DNA of 64,000 bases from Mesoaciditoga sp. (GCA_002878315.1 PNIW01000032.1:1-64000), one strand, 5' to 3'. Numbered from the stretch's first letter, positions 11,495 through 19,609 are shown. The notes: generated by a model not told the origin, from the sequence alone. Translations and numbers: made by a program.

Positions 11495-12535
11495 ATGGAA
11501 TTAAATGAAAGGCAAAAAAAGGTACTTTTTTGTGTTGTAAATGAATACATAAAAACCAAAAAGCCTGTCAGTTCGGAAAGGGTAATCGAGAGTACGAATA
11601 TTTCTCACAGCAGCGCAACTGTGAGAAACGATCTGAGAAAGCTTGAGTATCTCGATTACGTTAAACATATCCACACGTCTTCCGGAAGGGTTCCTACGGA
11701 TAAGGGATATCGTTTTTACGTTGATTCTATCTTCGAAATATCTCAAGACATTAAAACTTCGAAAGATATGGAGATCTTTCCAAATTATCCTCAGGGCAAC
11801 TTCGATCAGGTCATAAATAGAGTTTCTACCTTACTCGTCAGAACCGTTCCGGTAATGATCATAATAACAAAGCCCGTTTCAGACAGGATAAAGATAAAGG
11901 CCATAAAAATTCACAGAACCTTTGAAGATTATATCACAGTCGTACTTTTTACAGAACTTGGAATGATCAAAAATCAGACTATACCCAAAAGGTTAACGGA
12001 TGAAAATGTCAGAGAAATAGAGAGAATTTTAAACACGGCAATAGTCGGAAGAACTATAGATGAAATACGTGCAAATATAATCGGATCTCGATTTGAAGAG
12101 GACAGATGGCACGGTACAAATGTTGAGAGTACTATAGAGATTCTCAAAAACCTTATAGAGGATTCTGGAGAGGACAAGTATATAATAAGAGGAATAGAAA
12201 ATCTTATAGACGATGAAAGTATAGATCAAAATGTCCTGAGAAATCTTTTGAGCACTCTTGAGACGCCAAACAAATTTTACAAGTTTTTGGAAGATTACGG
12301 AAAGGTCGAAGACATAAAGATCTTCATAGGAAGTGAGCATCCGCAACCAAACATGGAATCTTTCGCGTCTTTTATAGTTCCTTACAAGGTTTTTAACGAA
12401 GAGATAGGTTATGTCATATCTATAGGCACGAAATCGATAGATTATCAAAGAATAATAAAACTCACGTGGTACATTGGAAATAGGTTAACGGAATTGCTGA
12501 CCTTTCTTTCGAGAATAAATGAAACAAAGAGGTGA
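11495..12535 (+). CDS. hrcA: Heat-inducible transcription repressor HrcA
   Basis: A 346-residue repressor that binds CIRCE and shuts off chaperone genes under normal conditions. The N-terminal winged helix (residues ~1-80) contains VNEYIKTKKPVSSE and the conserved segment SSATVRNDLRKLE, followed by HTSSGRVPTDKGYR, a hallmark of HrcA. The larger C-terminal domain is typical in length. The ATG follows the perfect CIRCE element by nine bases. It is the first gene of the hrcA-grpE-dnaJ-DUF155 operon; dnaK is not present here. Confidence 0.97.
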   Translation: MELNERQKKVLFCVVNEYIKTKKPVSSERVIESTNISHSSATVRNDLRKLEYLDYVKHIHTSSGRVPTDKGYRFYVDSIFEISQDIKTSKDMEIFPNYPQGNFDQVINRVSTLLVRTVPVMIIITKPVSDRIKIKAIKIHRTFEDYITVVLFTELGMIKNQTIPKRLTDENVREIERILNTAIVGRTIDEIRANIIGSRFEEDRWHGTNVESTIEILKNLIEDSGEDKYIIRGIENLIDDESIDQNVLRNLLSTLETPNKFYKFLEDYGKVEDIKIFIGSEHPQPNMESFASFIVPYKVFNEEIGYVISIGTKSIDYQRIIKLTWYIGNRLTELLTFLSRINETKR

Positions 12536-12540
12536 TAATG

Positions 12541-13071
12541 ATGGAAGAAAAGAATGAGAACAGTTCAGAAATAAATGAAAATAAGAATGAAAGTGAAAAT
12601 AAAAATCAGATCATAGAAGAGTATGAAAAGAGAAATAAAGAACTTGAAGAGTATGCCAAAAGAATGAAGGCGTCTCTTGAAAATCTGAGGAGAGAAAAAG
12701 AAGAAGAGGTAAATTACGCCATAAGTTATGCGAATCAAAAACTCGTCGAAAAACTCGTGGAGGTGCTCGACGAAATGGAAAGACTTTTAAACAATTTCAG
12801 CAATAAAGATTCGCTCGATTACGTGGCGCTTCAGATGATGTACAAAAAATTCAAAAATACCCTCGAAGCCGAAGGATTGAAGAAGATAGAAACGAATGGT
12901 AAATTCGATCCATTTGAACACGATGCCATCGAACGCGTCGAAAGTCCGAATCATGAAGACTGGGACATAGTGGAAGTGACGCAAAATGGCTACAAATTCA
13001 GAAACAAAGTTATAAGACCCGCAAAGGTAAAGGTAGCCATGCATAATTCTTCAAATTCGAATGAGGGATGA
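12541..13071 (+). CDS. grpE: Nucleotide exchange factor GrpE
   Basis: Co-chaperone that releases ADP from DnaK. The protein of about 176 residues has a charged N-terminus, a long helix (residues ~20-90) and the C-terminal beta domain with IETNGKFDPFEHDAI and the GYKFRNKVIRPAKVKV ending typical of GrpE. The start was set at ATG 12541, five bases after GAGGTGA. In-frame ATG 12538 and GTG 12532 lie too close to that site. The gene is translationally coupled to hrcA, whose stop lies within the ribosome binding site. Confidence 0.96.
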   Translation: MEEKNENSSEINENKNESENKNQIIEEYEKRNKELEEYAKRMKASLENLRREKEEEVNYAISYANQKLVEKLVEVLDEMERLLNNFSNKDSLDYVALQMMYKKFKNTLEAEGLKKIETNGKFDPFEHDAIERVESPNHEDWDIVEVTQNGYKFRNKVIRPAKVKVAMHNSSNSNEG

Positions 13072-13076
13072 TCGTT

Positions 13077-14195
13077 TTGGCAAAAAAAGATTATTACGAG
13101 ATTCTTGGTGTTTCTAAAGACGCCTCTACCGATGACATAAAAAAGGCATACAAAGATCTTGTCAAAAAATGGCACCCCGATCTTCATCCCGAAAACAAAG
13201 AAGAGGCTGAGGCGAAGTTCAAAGAGATACATGAGGCCTACGAAGTTCTCTCCGATCCCCAAAAAAGGGCGCAGTATGATAGATTCGGATATGTCGGCCA
13301 GCCACAGGAAAATGTTGGTGGAGCGTCAGGACAGCCTTTCAATCAGGAAGATTTATTCGGAGGATTTGAGGATATATTTAACATGTTCTTTGGCCAAGGG
13401 ATGCGCCGTGAAGAGAATGTTTCGAGAAGCCTCAGAGGAGAGGATATTTATCTAACGATTCAAATAGACGTAAGAGATGTGCTTTACGGTGCCGAGAAAG
13501 AGATAGAATACACAAGGTATGAAACCTGTCAGGCATGTCACGGCACCGGCGCAAAGGACGGAACATCTTTCAAAACCTGCCCGAAATGTCACGGAACGGG
13601 AGTAGTGCGTGTCCAGCAAAGGACATTTTTCGGTGTCGTAACAACGCAGACAACGTGCGATATGTGTGGGGGAAGCGGAAAGATAATAACTGAAAAATGT
13701 CCCGTGTGCGGTGGGCGCGGGAAGGTTATCGTCAAAAAGAAGATAAAGGTAAGAATACCTCCAGGCGTTGATGATGGAGGAAGATTGAGAGTTCCAAATG
13801 GAGGCCATGCCGGAGACAATGGTGGCCCTTACGGAGATCTCTTCGTCATTTTGAGGGTCAGGGATATACCTGGAATAAAAAGAGAGGGACGGGACGTTTA
13901 CAGCGAGGTCGACATAGACTTTGCTCAGGCGGCTTTGGGAACAGAAATAGAGATAGATGGCCTTGAGGGCAAGGAAATACTTTCGATTCCTGCCGGTACA
14001 CAGCCGAATACCATTCTTAAATTAAGAGGGAAAGGCTTCCCATCGCCCAATGGCGGTCCTCGTGGAGATCATATTGTGAAGGTAAATGTGGTTATACCAA
14101 AAAGGCTTTCCAAAGATCAGGAGGAACTCCTGAGGCGGTACGCAGAAATTTCTCACACCGGAGTAAACAGTAAAAAGCACGGTTTCTTCAGGTAA
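13077..14195 (+). CDS. dnaJ: Chaperone DnaJ
   Basis: Hsp40 co-chaperone that stimulates DnaK ATPase and delivers substrates. The J domain carries HPD at residues ~33-35. A G/F-rich linker, four zinc-binding CxxCxGxG repeats (CQACHGTG, CPKCHGTG, CDMCGGSG, CPVCGGRG) and the C-terminal substrate-binding domains follow. The start is placed at TTG 13077, which yields the canonical MAKKDYYEILGV beginning and has GAGGG nine bases upstream. An in-frame ATG at 13068 abuts the site and adds three residues. The gene begins immediately after grpE. Confidence 0.97.
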   Translation: MAKKDYYEILGVSKDASTDDIKKAYKDLVKKWHPDLHPENKEEAEAKFKEIHEAYEVLSDPQKRAQYDRFGYVGQPQENVGGASGQPFNQEDLFGGFEDIFNMFFGQGMRREENVSRSLRGEDIYLTIQIDVRDVLYGAEKEIEYTRYETCQACHGTGAKDGTSFKTCPKCHGTGVVRVQQRTFFGVVTTQTTCDMCGGSGKIITEKCPVCGGRGKVIVKKKIKVRIPPGVDDGGRLRVPNGGHAGDNGGPYGDLFVILRVRDIPGIKREGRDVYSEVDIDFAQAALGTEIEIDGLEGKEILSIPAGTQPNTILKLRGKGFPSPNGGPRGDHIVKVNVVIPKRLSKDQEELLRRYAEISHTGVNSKKHGFFR

Positions 14196-14208
14196 GGGTG
14201 AAGGACCT

Positions 14209-15318
14209 ATGGATGAATTAAAAATAAAAAAGGCGAGGATATATTATTACAAAATTTACAACATCGCCGATTCTGCAGATCTCGAAAAGGTAATTTCCCT
14301 TTCTTCTAATTTCAAGGGTATAAAAAAAATGAGATTTGAGAGAGTTGGATCGGATGTTATAGAAATCCAGAATCCTCCCATCCATCTTTACATAGATGAA
14401 TATCCGCTCAAAATCGATGGGAACGATGTAAAAGTAACCGTTAAACTCGAAATAAATGAACTTGGTACGATGACGGTTATCGTTCAGATAGACGTAGAGG
14501 GGGATATTTCCACTTCCTTTTTCACGAAAATCCAAAAAGAATATCTTTCCAATCCGGCTGAGAGTTTTAAAGTGGAAGAGTATTTTAAAAATGGAATAAA
14601 CATTCTAAGTCCGGTTTTCAAGGGAAAATATGAAAATTTCTCTCCGACTCTCGAGCATATAATATACTACGTGGAAAATTTTGATGGGCCCATAAAGGCA
14701 AGAGAACTTTTGAGCGAATACAAAGATTTGCCGGAGTTGTTGCACAAAAGCGATAAAAAACTCAGCATTCAGGTGAAAAACAGAACTTTCAGACATGCGT
14801 TTTCTTACTATGCGGATGATCTTGTGGTCATAACGAATGACAGTTCATTTGTCTACGATCCCGAAGGAAGCGATGATATAATAGATATCCTTGACTTTTT
14901 GAACACGCAACTCGTAACCATAAGGTACTATGACGAATTGCTCGATAGAAGAATGCGTGAAATAAACAAATCTTTGATCGATAAACCCAACAATTCACTC
15001 ATGGAGATCTTCAAAATAAGAAAGCACAACAATGCAAGCAAAAGACTTATTGCCTTAAATGTGGAAGTTAAATCGGCCGTCGAACATGCCAAAAACGCTA
15101 TTCATGTAACCGAAGATGTTTACTACGCGAGAGTATATATGAACGCAAGGCAGATCTTTGGACTGAATTTGTGGGAAGAAAGCGTGGAAAGAAAACTCGA
15201 AGTGGTTAACGATACATACAACATGATCCAGTACAACCTTTCCCACGCCTTCGATAATTTTCTCGAAATAGTAGTTATAGTGTTGATCTTCATAGAACTT
15301 TTAGCATTCTTCAGATGA
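14209..15318 (+). CDS. DUF155 (RMD1/YagE-family) membrane-anchored protein
   Basis: A 369-residue protein with features of the RMD1/YagE (DUF155) family: the central HAFSYYADDLVVI segment, the FVYDPEG motif, a long helical stretch with LDRRMREINKSL, and one C-terminal membrane helix (LEIVVIVLIFIELLAFF). The bulk would face the cytosol, anchored at its C-terminus. Eukaryotic relatives act in mitochondrial or sporulation contexts; no bacterial biochemical function is established to my knowledge. It lies 13 bp after dnaJ, so it is probably heat-inducible with the chaperone genes. Confidence 0.75.
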   Translation: MDELKIKKARIYYYKIYNIADSADLEKVISLSSNFKGIKKMRFERVGSDVIEIQNPPIHLYIDEYPLKIDGNDVKVTVKLEINELGTMTVIVQIDVEGDISTSFFTKIQKEYLSNPAESFKVEEYFKNGINILSPVFKGKYENFSPTLEHIIYYVENFDGPIKARELLSEYKDLPELLHKSDKKLSIQVKNRTFRHAFSYYADDLVVITNDSSFVYDPEGSDDIIDILDFLNTQLVTIRYYDELLDRRMREINKSLIDKPNNSLMEIFKIRKHNNASKRLIALNVEVKSAVEHAKNAIHVTEDVYYARVYMNARQIFGLNLWEESVERKLEVVNDTYNMIQYNLSHAFDNFLEIVVIVLIFIELLAFFR

Positions 15319-15373
15319 AATTTCATAGGAAGGTGCCAAAACAGCACGTAGCGAGCAGCACGTAGAGTGTAAG

Positions 15374-15405
15374 AATTGCCAATTGAAAACTTTCAATTGG
15401 CAATT
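15374..15405. terminator. Bidirectional hairpin between convergent operons
   Basis: A near-perfect inverted repeat (arms of about 13-15 bp, ATTGCCAATTGAAA and its complement, tight loop at 15388-15391) lies between the convergent DUF155 and NuoF genes. There is no long T tract on either side. It may work as a bidirectional terminator or as an mRNA 3' end stabiliser. Confidence 0.65.
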
Positions 15406-15447
15406 TAAATAGCCCTTTACTCACCACTATGTATGGATATTCGATTT

Positions 15448-17031
15448 TTAAATCAAATTACTTGTATTTTTGGATTTTGCTTTGACAAGTTCTAAGAATT
15501 CATCTTTGAAATTATCGTAAAGACTTACAAGTGGCAGGTTTATAGACTGTCCAAGGCCGCAAAAAGAAGAATCGCTTATTTCCATAGAAAGCGTTCTTAT
15601 CCTTTCGATGTCCTCTTTCTTTCCGATCCCTTTTGAAATTCTATCTAACAATATGTAAAGGTCTCTTGTTCCTTCCCTGCATGGAGTGCACTTTCCGCAC
15701 GATTCATGCATGTAAAATTTGACGGCTTTTTTTGCTATATCGATCGCTTTATTTTGATCATCGATAACAAGAATCGATCCCGATCCCAAAGATATGCCAT
15801 CTTTTATAGATTCATAATCTATGGGCAGATCAAGTTTGTCAGGCTTTACAAAGGTTCCGGCCGTTCCTCCGGTTTGGACCATCTTCAAAGTTCTTCCCTT
15901 TGCAACTCCTCCGCCAAAGCCGTATATGAGTTCTCTGAGAGTGCATCCCATCGGAAGTTCAACGATGCCTCTGTTTACAACATTTCCAACGAGCGAAAAG
16001 ACCTTCGTTCCTTTTGATTTTTCCGTGCCATATCTTCTGAACGCGCCTGGACCATTTAAAATTATCCATGGAACATTCGCAAAAGTTTCGACATTATTTA
16101 TAAGTGTAGGTTTTCCGTAAAGTCCGTGCTCTGTCGGGTAAGGAGGCTTAAGTCTTGGCCTGCCGGCCTTTCCCTCGAGTGATTCCATAAGTGCAGTCTC
16201 GTCTCCGACCACATAAGATCCGGCGCCCGGCCTTATGGCTATATCAAAAGAAAAATCGCTTCCAAAGATGTTATTTCCAAGCAGTCCATATTCTTTAGCG
16301 TCATTTATCGCCTTTTGGACTTTTTTTATCGAATTGTAATATTCACCCCTTATGTAAATGTATCCTGTATCCGCGCCTATTGAGTATCCGGCTATTGCCA
16401 TGGCCTCTATGACAGAATGCGGATCTCCCTCAAGTATCAATCTATCTTTGAAAGTACCAGGCTCACCTTCATCGGCATTACAAAGTACGTATTTTTTACC
16501 GTCCTTTGCCTTAAAGGTCATTTCCCATTTTAGCCCCGTTGGAAAGCCCGCTCCACCTCTTCCTCTCAGGCCCGAGGCCTTTATCATTTCTATGACATCC
16601 ATCTGTTTCATTCTCAAAACGTTGTAAAGCGCTTTGTATCCGTCTCTCGCAATGTATTCTTCTATATTTTCAGGATCTATAATGCCGGCATTTCGAAGGA
16701 CGATCCTTGTTTCTTTTAATTCTGTCCTTTTTGCTGGTTTTATCTTTTCTTTCTCCACAAGAAACTTGGAAACAATTCTGCCCTTTAGAACATGTTCGTT
16801 GAATATCTCTTTCAAATCATCGACGGAAGAGACCGAATAATAAATGTCTTCGGGAAAGACTTGAAATAAAACGCCTTTTCCGTAAAATCCAAAGGTACCT
16901 GTTTCTACAACATCCACCATTTTGGAAAGGTTGTATTCTTTGACCAGATCTTTCATAGTCTGTGCGTAAGATCTTGAACCGTTGAGTAAACTATTGGAAT
17001 CCGTCGAAAACAAAATGGTCATTGACTTCAT
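15448..17031 (-). CDS. nuoF: NuoF/HydB-like NAD(H)-binding flavoprotein subunit
   Basis: A 527-residue subunit of the 51-kDa complex I/hydrogenase family that passes electrons between NAD(H), FMN and Fe-S clusters. The FMN loop is GRGGAGFPTG at residues ~157-166, and the NAD-binding segment NADEGEPGTFKDR follows at ~185. The [4Fe-4S] cysteines are Cys445, Cys448, Cys451 and Cys491. The N-terminal ~95 residues contain no cysteine, so they hold no cluster. The C-terminal two-cluster ferredoxin domain of bifurcating HydB/HndC is absent. It overlaps nuoE by four bases. No catalytic hydrogenase or NuoG gene is adjacent. Confidence 0.93.
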   Translation of the reverse strand: MKSMTILFSTDSNSLLNGSRSYAQTMKDLVKEYNLSKMVDVVETGTFGFYGKGVLFQVFPEDIYYSVSSVDDLKEIFNEHVLKGRIVSKFLVEKEKIKPAKRTELKETRIVLRNAGIIDPENIEEYIARDGYKALYNVLRMKQMDVIEMIKASGLRGRGGAGFPTGLKWEMTFKAKDGKKYVLCNADEGEPGTFKDRLILEGDPHSVIEAMAIAGYSIGADTGYIYIRGEYYNSIKKVQKAINDAKEYGLLGNNIFGSDFSFDIAIRPGAGSYVVGDETALMESLEGKAGRPRLKPPYPTEHGLYGKPTLINNVETFANVPWIILNGPGAFRRYGTEKSKGTKVFSLVGNVVNRGIVELPMGCTLRELIYGFGGGVAKGRTLKMVQTGGTAGTFVKPDKLDLPIDYESIKDGISLGSGSILVIDDQNKAIDIAKKAVKFYMHESCGKCTPCREGTRDLYILLDRISKGIGKKEDIERIRTLSMEISDSSFCGLGQSINLPLVSLYDNFKDEFLELVKAKSKNTSNLI

Positions 17032-17510
17032 TTTCTATCACCCCTGTACTTCTCGATTATCCCCTCGATCGATTCGACTGTAAGATTTCCATACGCATCA
17101 CCATCTATCATCATAACGGGGCCAACTCCGCATATTCCAAGGCATGAAGTTTGTTCGAGTGTGAAAAGACCATCCTTTGTTGTTTGGCCAAAATCGATTT
17201 TCAAAATATCCTTTAACTTTTGTTCTATTTGTGGGCCTTCGACCACATGACAGGGAAGACTTTCGCACAATCTTATAAGATGCTTTCCACGAGGTTTGGT
17301 TGAGTACATGCTGTAAAAGGTTGCAATTTCGTAAATTCTTTCTATCTTCACATCTAATTCTTCCGCCATAGCCTCGGCCGCTTCGAGGGGGATCGAATTT
17401 TCGAACAATTCCTGGGCTAAATGAAGTGAACTTAAGATCATATCCCCTTTTTCGACTTGTTTCGATTTCACTTCTTTTATTCTGCTCCTCAAAATCTCAA
17501 CCTTTTCCAT
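17028..17510 (-). CDS. nuoE: NuoE/HydC-like [2Fe-2S] subunit
   Basis: A 160-residue thioredoxin-like ferredoxin of the 24-kDa complex I subunit family. Four cluster ligands are in place: Cys82 and Cys87 (CESLPC), Cys123 and Cys127 (CLGIC). The N-terminal helical part is typical. It is the partner of NuoF, receiving electrons from FMN. The gene has GAGGGG upstream of its ATG and overlaps nuoF. The same pair occurs in NADH dehydrogenases, NAD-linked formate dehydrogenases and bifurcating hydrogenases, so the complex it serves is open. Confidence 0.93.
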   Translation of the reverse strand: MEKVEILRSRIKEVKSKQVEKGDMILSSLHLAQELFENSIPLEAAEAMAEELDVKIERIYEIATFYSMYSTKPRGKHLIRLCESLPCHVVEGPQIEQKLKDILKIDFGQTTKDGLFTLEQTSCLGICGVGPVMMIDGDAYGNLTVESIEGIIEKYRGDRK

Positions 17511-17560
17511 GGCACCCCTCCATTAGTGATTTTTTTAACAAGATCGACTTTACTAAATGG

Positions 17561-17645
17561 CGGAGGTGCTGGGACTCGAACCCAGAAGGCACTTAGTGCC
17601 ACCGGTTTTCAAGACCGGCCCCTTAGCCGATTCGGGCACACCTCC
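17561..17645 (-). tRNA. tRNA-Ser (TGA)
   Basis: Class II tRNA on the minus strand with a long variable arm (GGCACTAAGTGCC on the RNA). The acceptor stem GGAGGTG pairs with CACCTCC, with discriminator G. The anticodon loop reads CTTGAAA, anticodon TGA. CCA is not encoded. It lies between the MalK-type ATPase and nuoE. Confidence 0.97.
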
Positions 17646-17687
17646 GTCTTCTTTGTTATTTTAACATCTTTCGATTCAAAAAAGCAA

Positions 17688-18878
17688 TTATTTTCCTTGC
17701 GCTACCTGATTCTTTCCGTTTTCAAGTTTGGCAGTCTTGCTCGCATTCATTCCGTGCATCAATTTTTCCTTTGTTATTATGGCTTTTTGCGTTTGAGGAT
17801 CAAATGCCCTCATCATCGACATGTCAAAGACTAAATCTATCGATTGATCGATCTGAGCCTCGGTTTTTGGATCGACTGCGGCGACTATTACCTCGTCTCC
17901 AATCCTTGCATGAAGCATTGTCTGGTTTCCAAGAGGCTCTATAACGTCTACCTTAACATTTACGGTGTTTTCAGGCGTTGCGGCCACGGCAAACATCTTA
18001 TCGTAAATGTCTTCGGGTCTTATTCCGAAGATTATTTCTTTGTCCTTGTAATCTCCAAGTTCTTCCTCGTAGATTTTTGGCACCTTAACAAGGGCTCCAT
18101 TTGAAAGTTTGACCCACATTGATCCGTCCTTCCACAAGACATTTGCCTTCAAGAAGTTCATCGAAGGAGATCCGATGAATCCTGCGACAAAGACATTGTC
18201 CGGATAGTGGTAAATATCGAATGGCGTTCCTATTTGCTGGATCACGCCTGTGCTCATGACAACTATCTTGTCCGCCATCGTCATGGCCTCGACCTGGTCG
18301 TGTGTGACATATATCATAGTCGCATTAAGTCTTAGGTGCAATTTTTTGAGTTCGGATCTCATCTGGACCCTTAACTTTGCGTCGAGGTTTGAAAGAGGCT
18401 CGTCGAAGAGGAATACCTTCGGGTTTCTAACAATCGCACGGCCGACCGCGACACGCTGCCTTTGACCTCCGGAAAGTTGCTTTGGTTTTCTGTCGAGAAA
18501 TTCTTCTATTCCGAGAATTTTCGCCGCTTCTTTTACCCTTCTGTCTATCTCATCTTTTGGAAAGTGTCTTAACTTGAGTCCAAAAGACATGTTCTGGTAA
18601 ACATTCATGTGAGGATAAAGCGCGTAATTCTGGAAGACCATCGCTATGTCTCTATCCTTTGGTTCGACGTCATTTACAATCTTGTCTCCGATCTTGATGG
18701 TCCCCTTCGTTATCTCCTCAAGACCCGCGATCATCCTCAAAGTTGTTGTCTTTCCGCATCCCGAAGGGCCGACGAGAACACAAAATTCTTTGTCTGCGAC
18801 GTTTAAATTTGCATCTTTGACTGCCTCTACCTTTTTTTCGTAAATTTTCCACACATGTTCCAAAATTACATCTGCCAT
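17688..18878 (-). CDS. Sugar ABC transporter ATPase (UgpC/MsmX/MalK type)
   Basis: A 396-residue cytosolic ATPase for CUT1-family sugar importers. The ABC domain has Walker A GPSGCGKTT, signature LSGGQRQRVAVGRA, Walker B FLFDEPLSNLDAKLR and a switch histidine in YVTHDQ. The ~150-residue C-terminal part is the TOBE/OB regulatory domain of MalK-type proteins. No permease gene is beside it, so it may serve several transporters, including the ATPase-less sugar system at 49372-52440. It lies two bases after a Phd/YefM-type antitoxin gene, behind whose promoter it is probably expressed. Confidence 0.93.
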   Translation of the reverse strand: MADVILEHVWKIYEKKVEAVKDANLNVADKEFCVLVGPSGCGKTTTLRMIAGLEEITKGTIKIGDKIVNDVEPKDRDIAMVFQNYALYPHMNVYQNMSFGLKLRHFPKDEIDRRVKEAAKILGIEEFLDRKPKQLSGGQRQRVAVGRAIVRNPKVFLFDEPLSNLDAKLRVQMRSELKKLHLRLNATMIYVTHDQVEAMTMADKIVVMSTGVIQQIGTPFDIYHYPDNVFVAGFIGSPSMNFLKANVLWKDGSMWVKLSNGALVKVPKIYEEELGDYKDKEIIFGIRPEDIYDKMFAVAATPENTVNVKVDVIEPLGNQTMLHARIGDEVIVAAVDPKTEAQIDQSIDLVFDMSMMRAFDPQTQKAIITKEKLMHGMNASKTAKLENGKNQVAQGK

Positions 18879-18880
18879 CC

Positions 18881-19144
18881 TTACACCTCCTGATCATCCT
18901 GATCGTCTTCAAGCATCTTATCGACCGGATCTTCCGGCACGCCGGTGCCAACATCGAGCGTGTATATGTCCTTTACTTGCTCTAAAAAATCCATTATTTT
19001 GGCGTATCTCTCGTAATTTATAACACTCACTTCCGGAACACCATTTTTTGTTATGACTATGTCCTGATTTTTGGCCTCGGAAATCAATTTGGAAAGGCTC
19101 GCCTTGGCATCGGCAACATTGTAAAACTTTAATTTATTAAGCAT
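18881..19144 (-). CDS. Phd/YefM-family antitoxin-like DNA-binding protein, no toxin partner
   Basis: An 87-residue protein. Its first ~55 residues match the Phd/YefM fold (YNVADAKASLSKLISEAK, then DIVITKNGVPEVSVINYERY), which dimerises and binds palindromic operators. The last ~25 residues are acidic (ending with several Asp and Glu), where antitoxins usually hold a toxin-binding tail. No RelE-, Doc- or PIN-like toxin is encoded beside it; the next gene, two bases downstream, is the sugar ABC ATPase. The ribosome binding site AAGGTGA precedes ATG. It may be a domesticated repressor of the ATPase gene. Confidence 0.85.
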   Translation of the reverse strand: MLNKLKFYNVADAKASLSKLISEAKNQDIVITKNGVPEVSVINYERYAKIMDFLEQVKDIYTLDVGTGVPEDPVDKMLEDDQDDQEV

Positions 19145-19154
19145 ACGATCACCT

Positions 19155-19191
19155 TGACTATGATTATAGTCATATTTCGAATTAAAGTCAA
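19155..19191 (-). promoter_or_regulatory. Antitoxin-ATPase promoter with embedded operator
   Basis: On the minus strand the -35 TTGACT (19186-19191), 17-bp spacer and -10 TATAAT (19163-19168) form a strong promoter. The -10 lies within a perfect inverted repeat TGACTAT-GATT-ATAGTCA (19155-19172). The half-site TGACT also occurs in the -35. This is the arrangement expected for autorepression by the downstream Phd/YefM protein. Confidence 0.85.
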
Positions 19192-19269
19192 GTTAAGTTC
19201 TTAAAAAATGGAATTTGAAGTCCTTTTAAGAAAGAATCCTCCACATTTTTAGTAGAAAGATATCGCAAC

Positions 19270-19298
19270 TTGACTTTTAGAGCCAAAGAGTATATATT
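19270..19298 (+). promoter_or_regulatory. Promoter of the small membrane protein gene
   Basis: TTGACT (19270-19275), a 17-bp spacer and TATATT (19293-19298), placed 26 bp before the start codon of the 71-residue ORF. It supports that ORF being a real gene. Confidence 0.65.
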
Positions 19299-19323
19299 TG
19301 AATAAATATTTTGAAGGTGGACA

Positions 19324-19539
19324 ATGGTAGAGTTGATATTCAGCCTGATGGGAATTATTTCCTACATATATCTTGGAATAAGAATAATTCCAATGAGGAT
19401 AAAGTTTGCCGCTTTTCTTTACCTCCTCTTTTTGTTTATCTTTCTTGTGGCTTTAGTTATAATGAATCCTTATTTTTTGATATCATGGTCTATTTTTACA
19501 CTTTTTCTTGGAATAATCGTTTTTATTCTTGTAAGATGA
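19324..19539 (+). CDS. Small hydrophobic membrane protein, function unknown
   Basis: A 71-residue protein that is almost wholly hydrophobic. Two or three membrane segments can be placed (residues ~2-20, ~27-48, ~50-69), with a short basic turn around residues 20-27. AAGGTGG precedes the ATG by four bases, and a promoter lies upstream. I do not recognise a family. It sits between two strong promoters and is not in an operon with the aminotransferase, which has its own promoter. The coding potential rests on the ribosome binding site, promoter and clean reading frame. Confidence 0.6.
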   Translation: MVELIFSLMGIISYIYLGIRIIPMRIKFAAFLYLLFLFIFLVALVIMNPYFLISWSIFTLFLGIIVFILVR

Positions 19540-19550
19540 AAATTTCTCTA

Positions 19551-19579
19551 TTGACATTTCAAAATTAAAGTATTATAAT
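19551..19579 (+). promoter_or_regulatory. Consensus promoter of the UDP-sugar operon
   Basis: Perfect consensus elements: TTGACA (19551-19556), 17-bp spacer, TATAAT (19574-19579). It is followed 30 bp later by the aminotransferase start, so strong constitutive expression is expected. Confidence 0.9.
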
Positions 19580-19609
19580 TAAGTAAGTTAATTAATGGAG
19601 GCGGACACT

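Noticed and set aside
13452..13819. Cysteine- and proline-rich antisense ORFs opposite dnaJ
   Set aside because: They mirror the zinc-finger repeats of DnaJ in another frame. They have no ribosome binding site and no family likeness.
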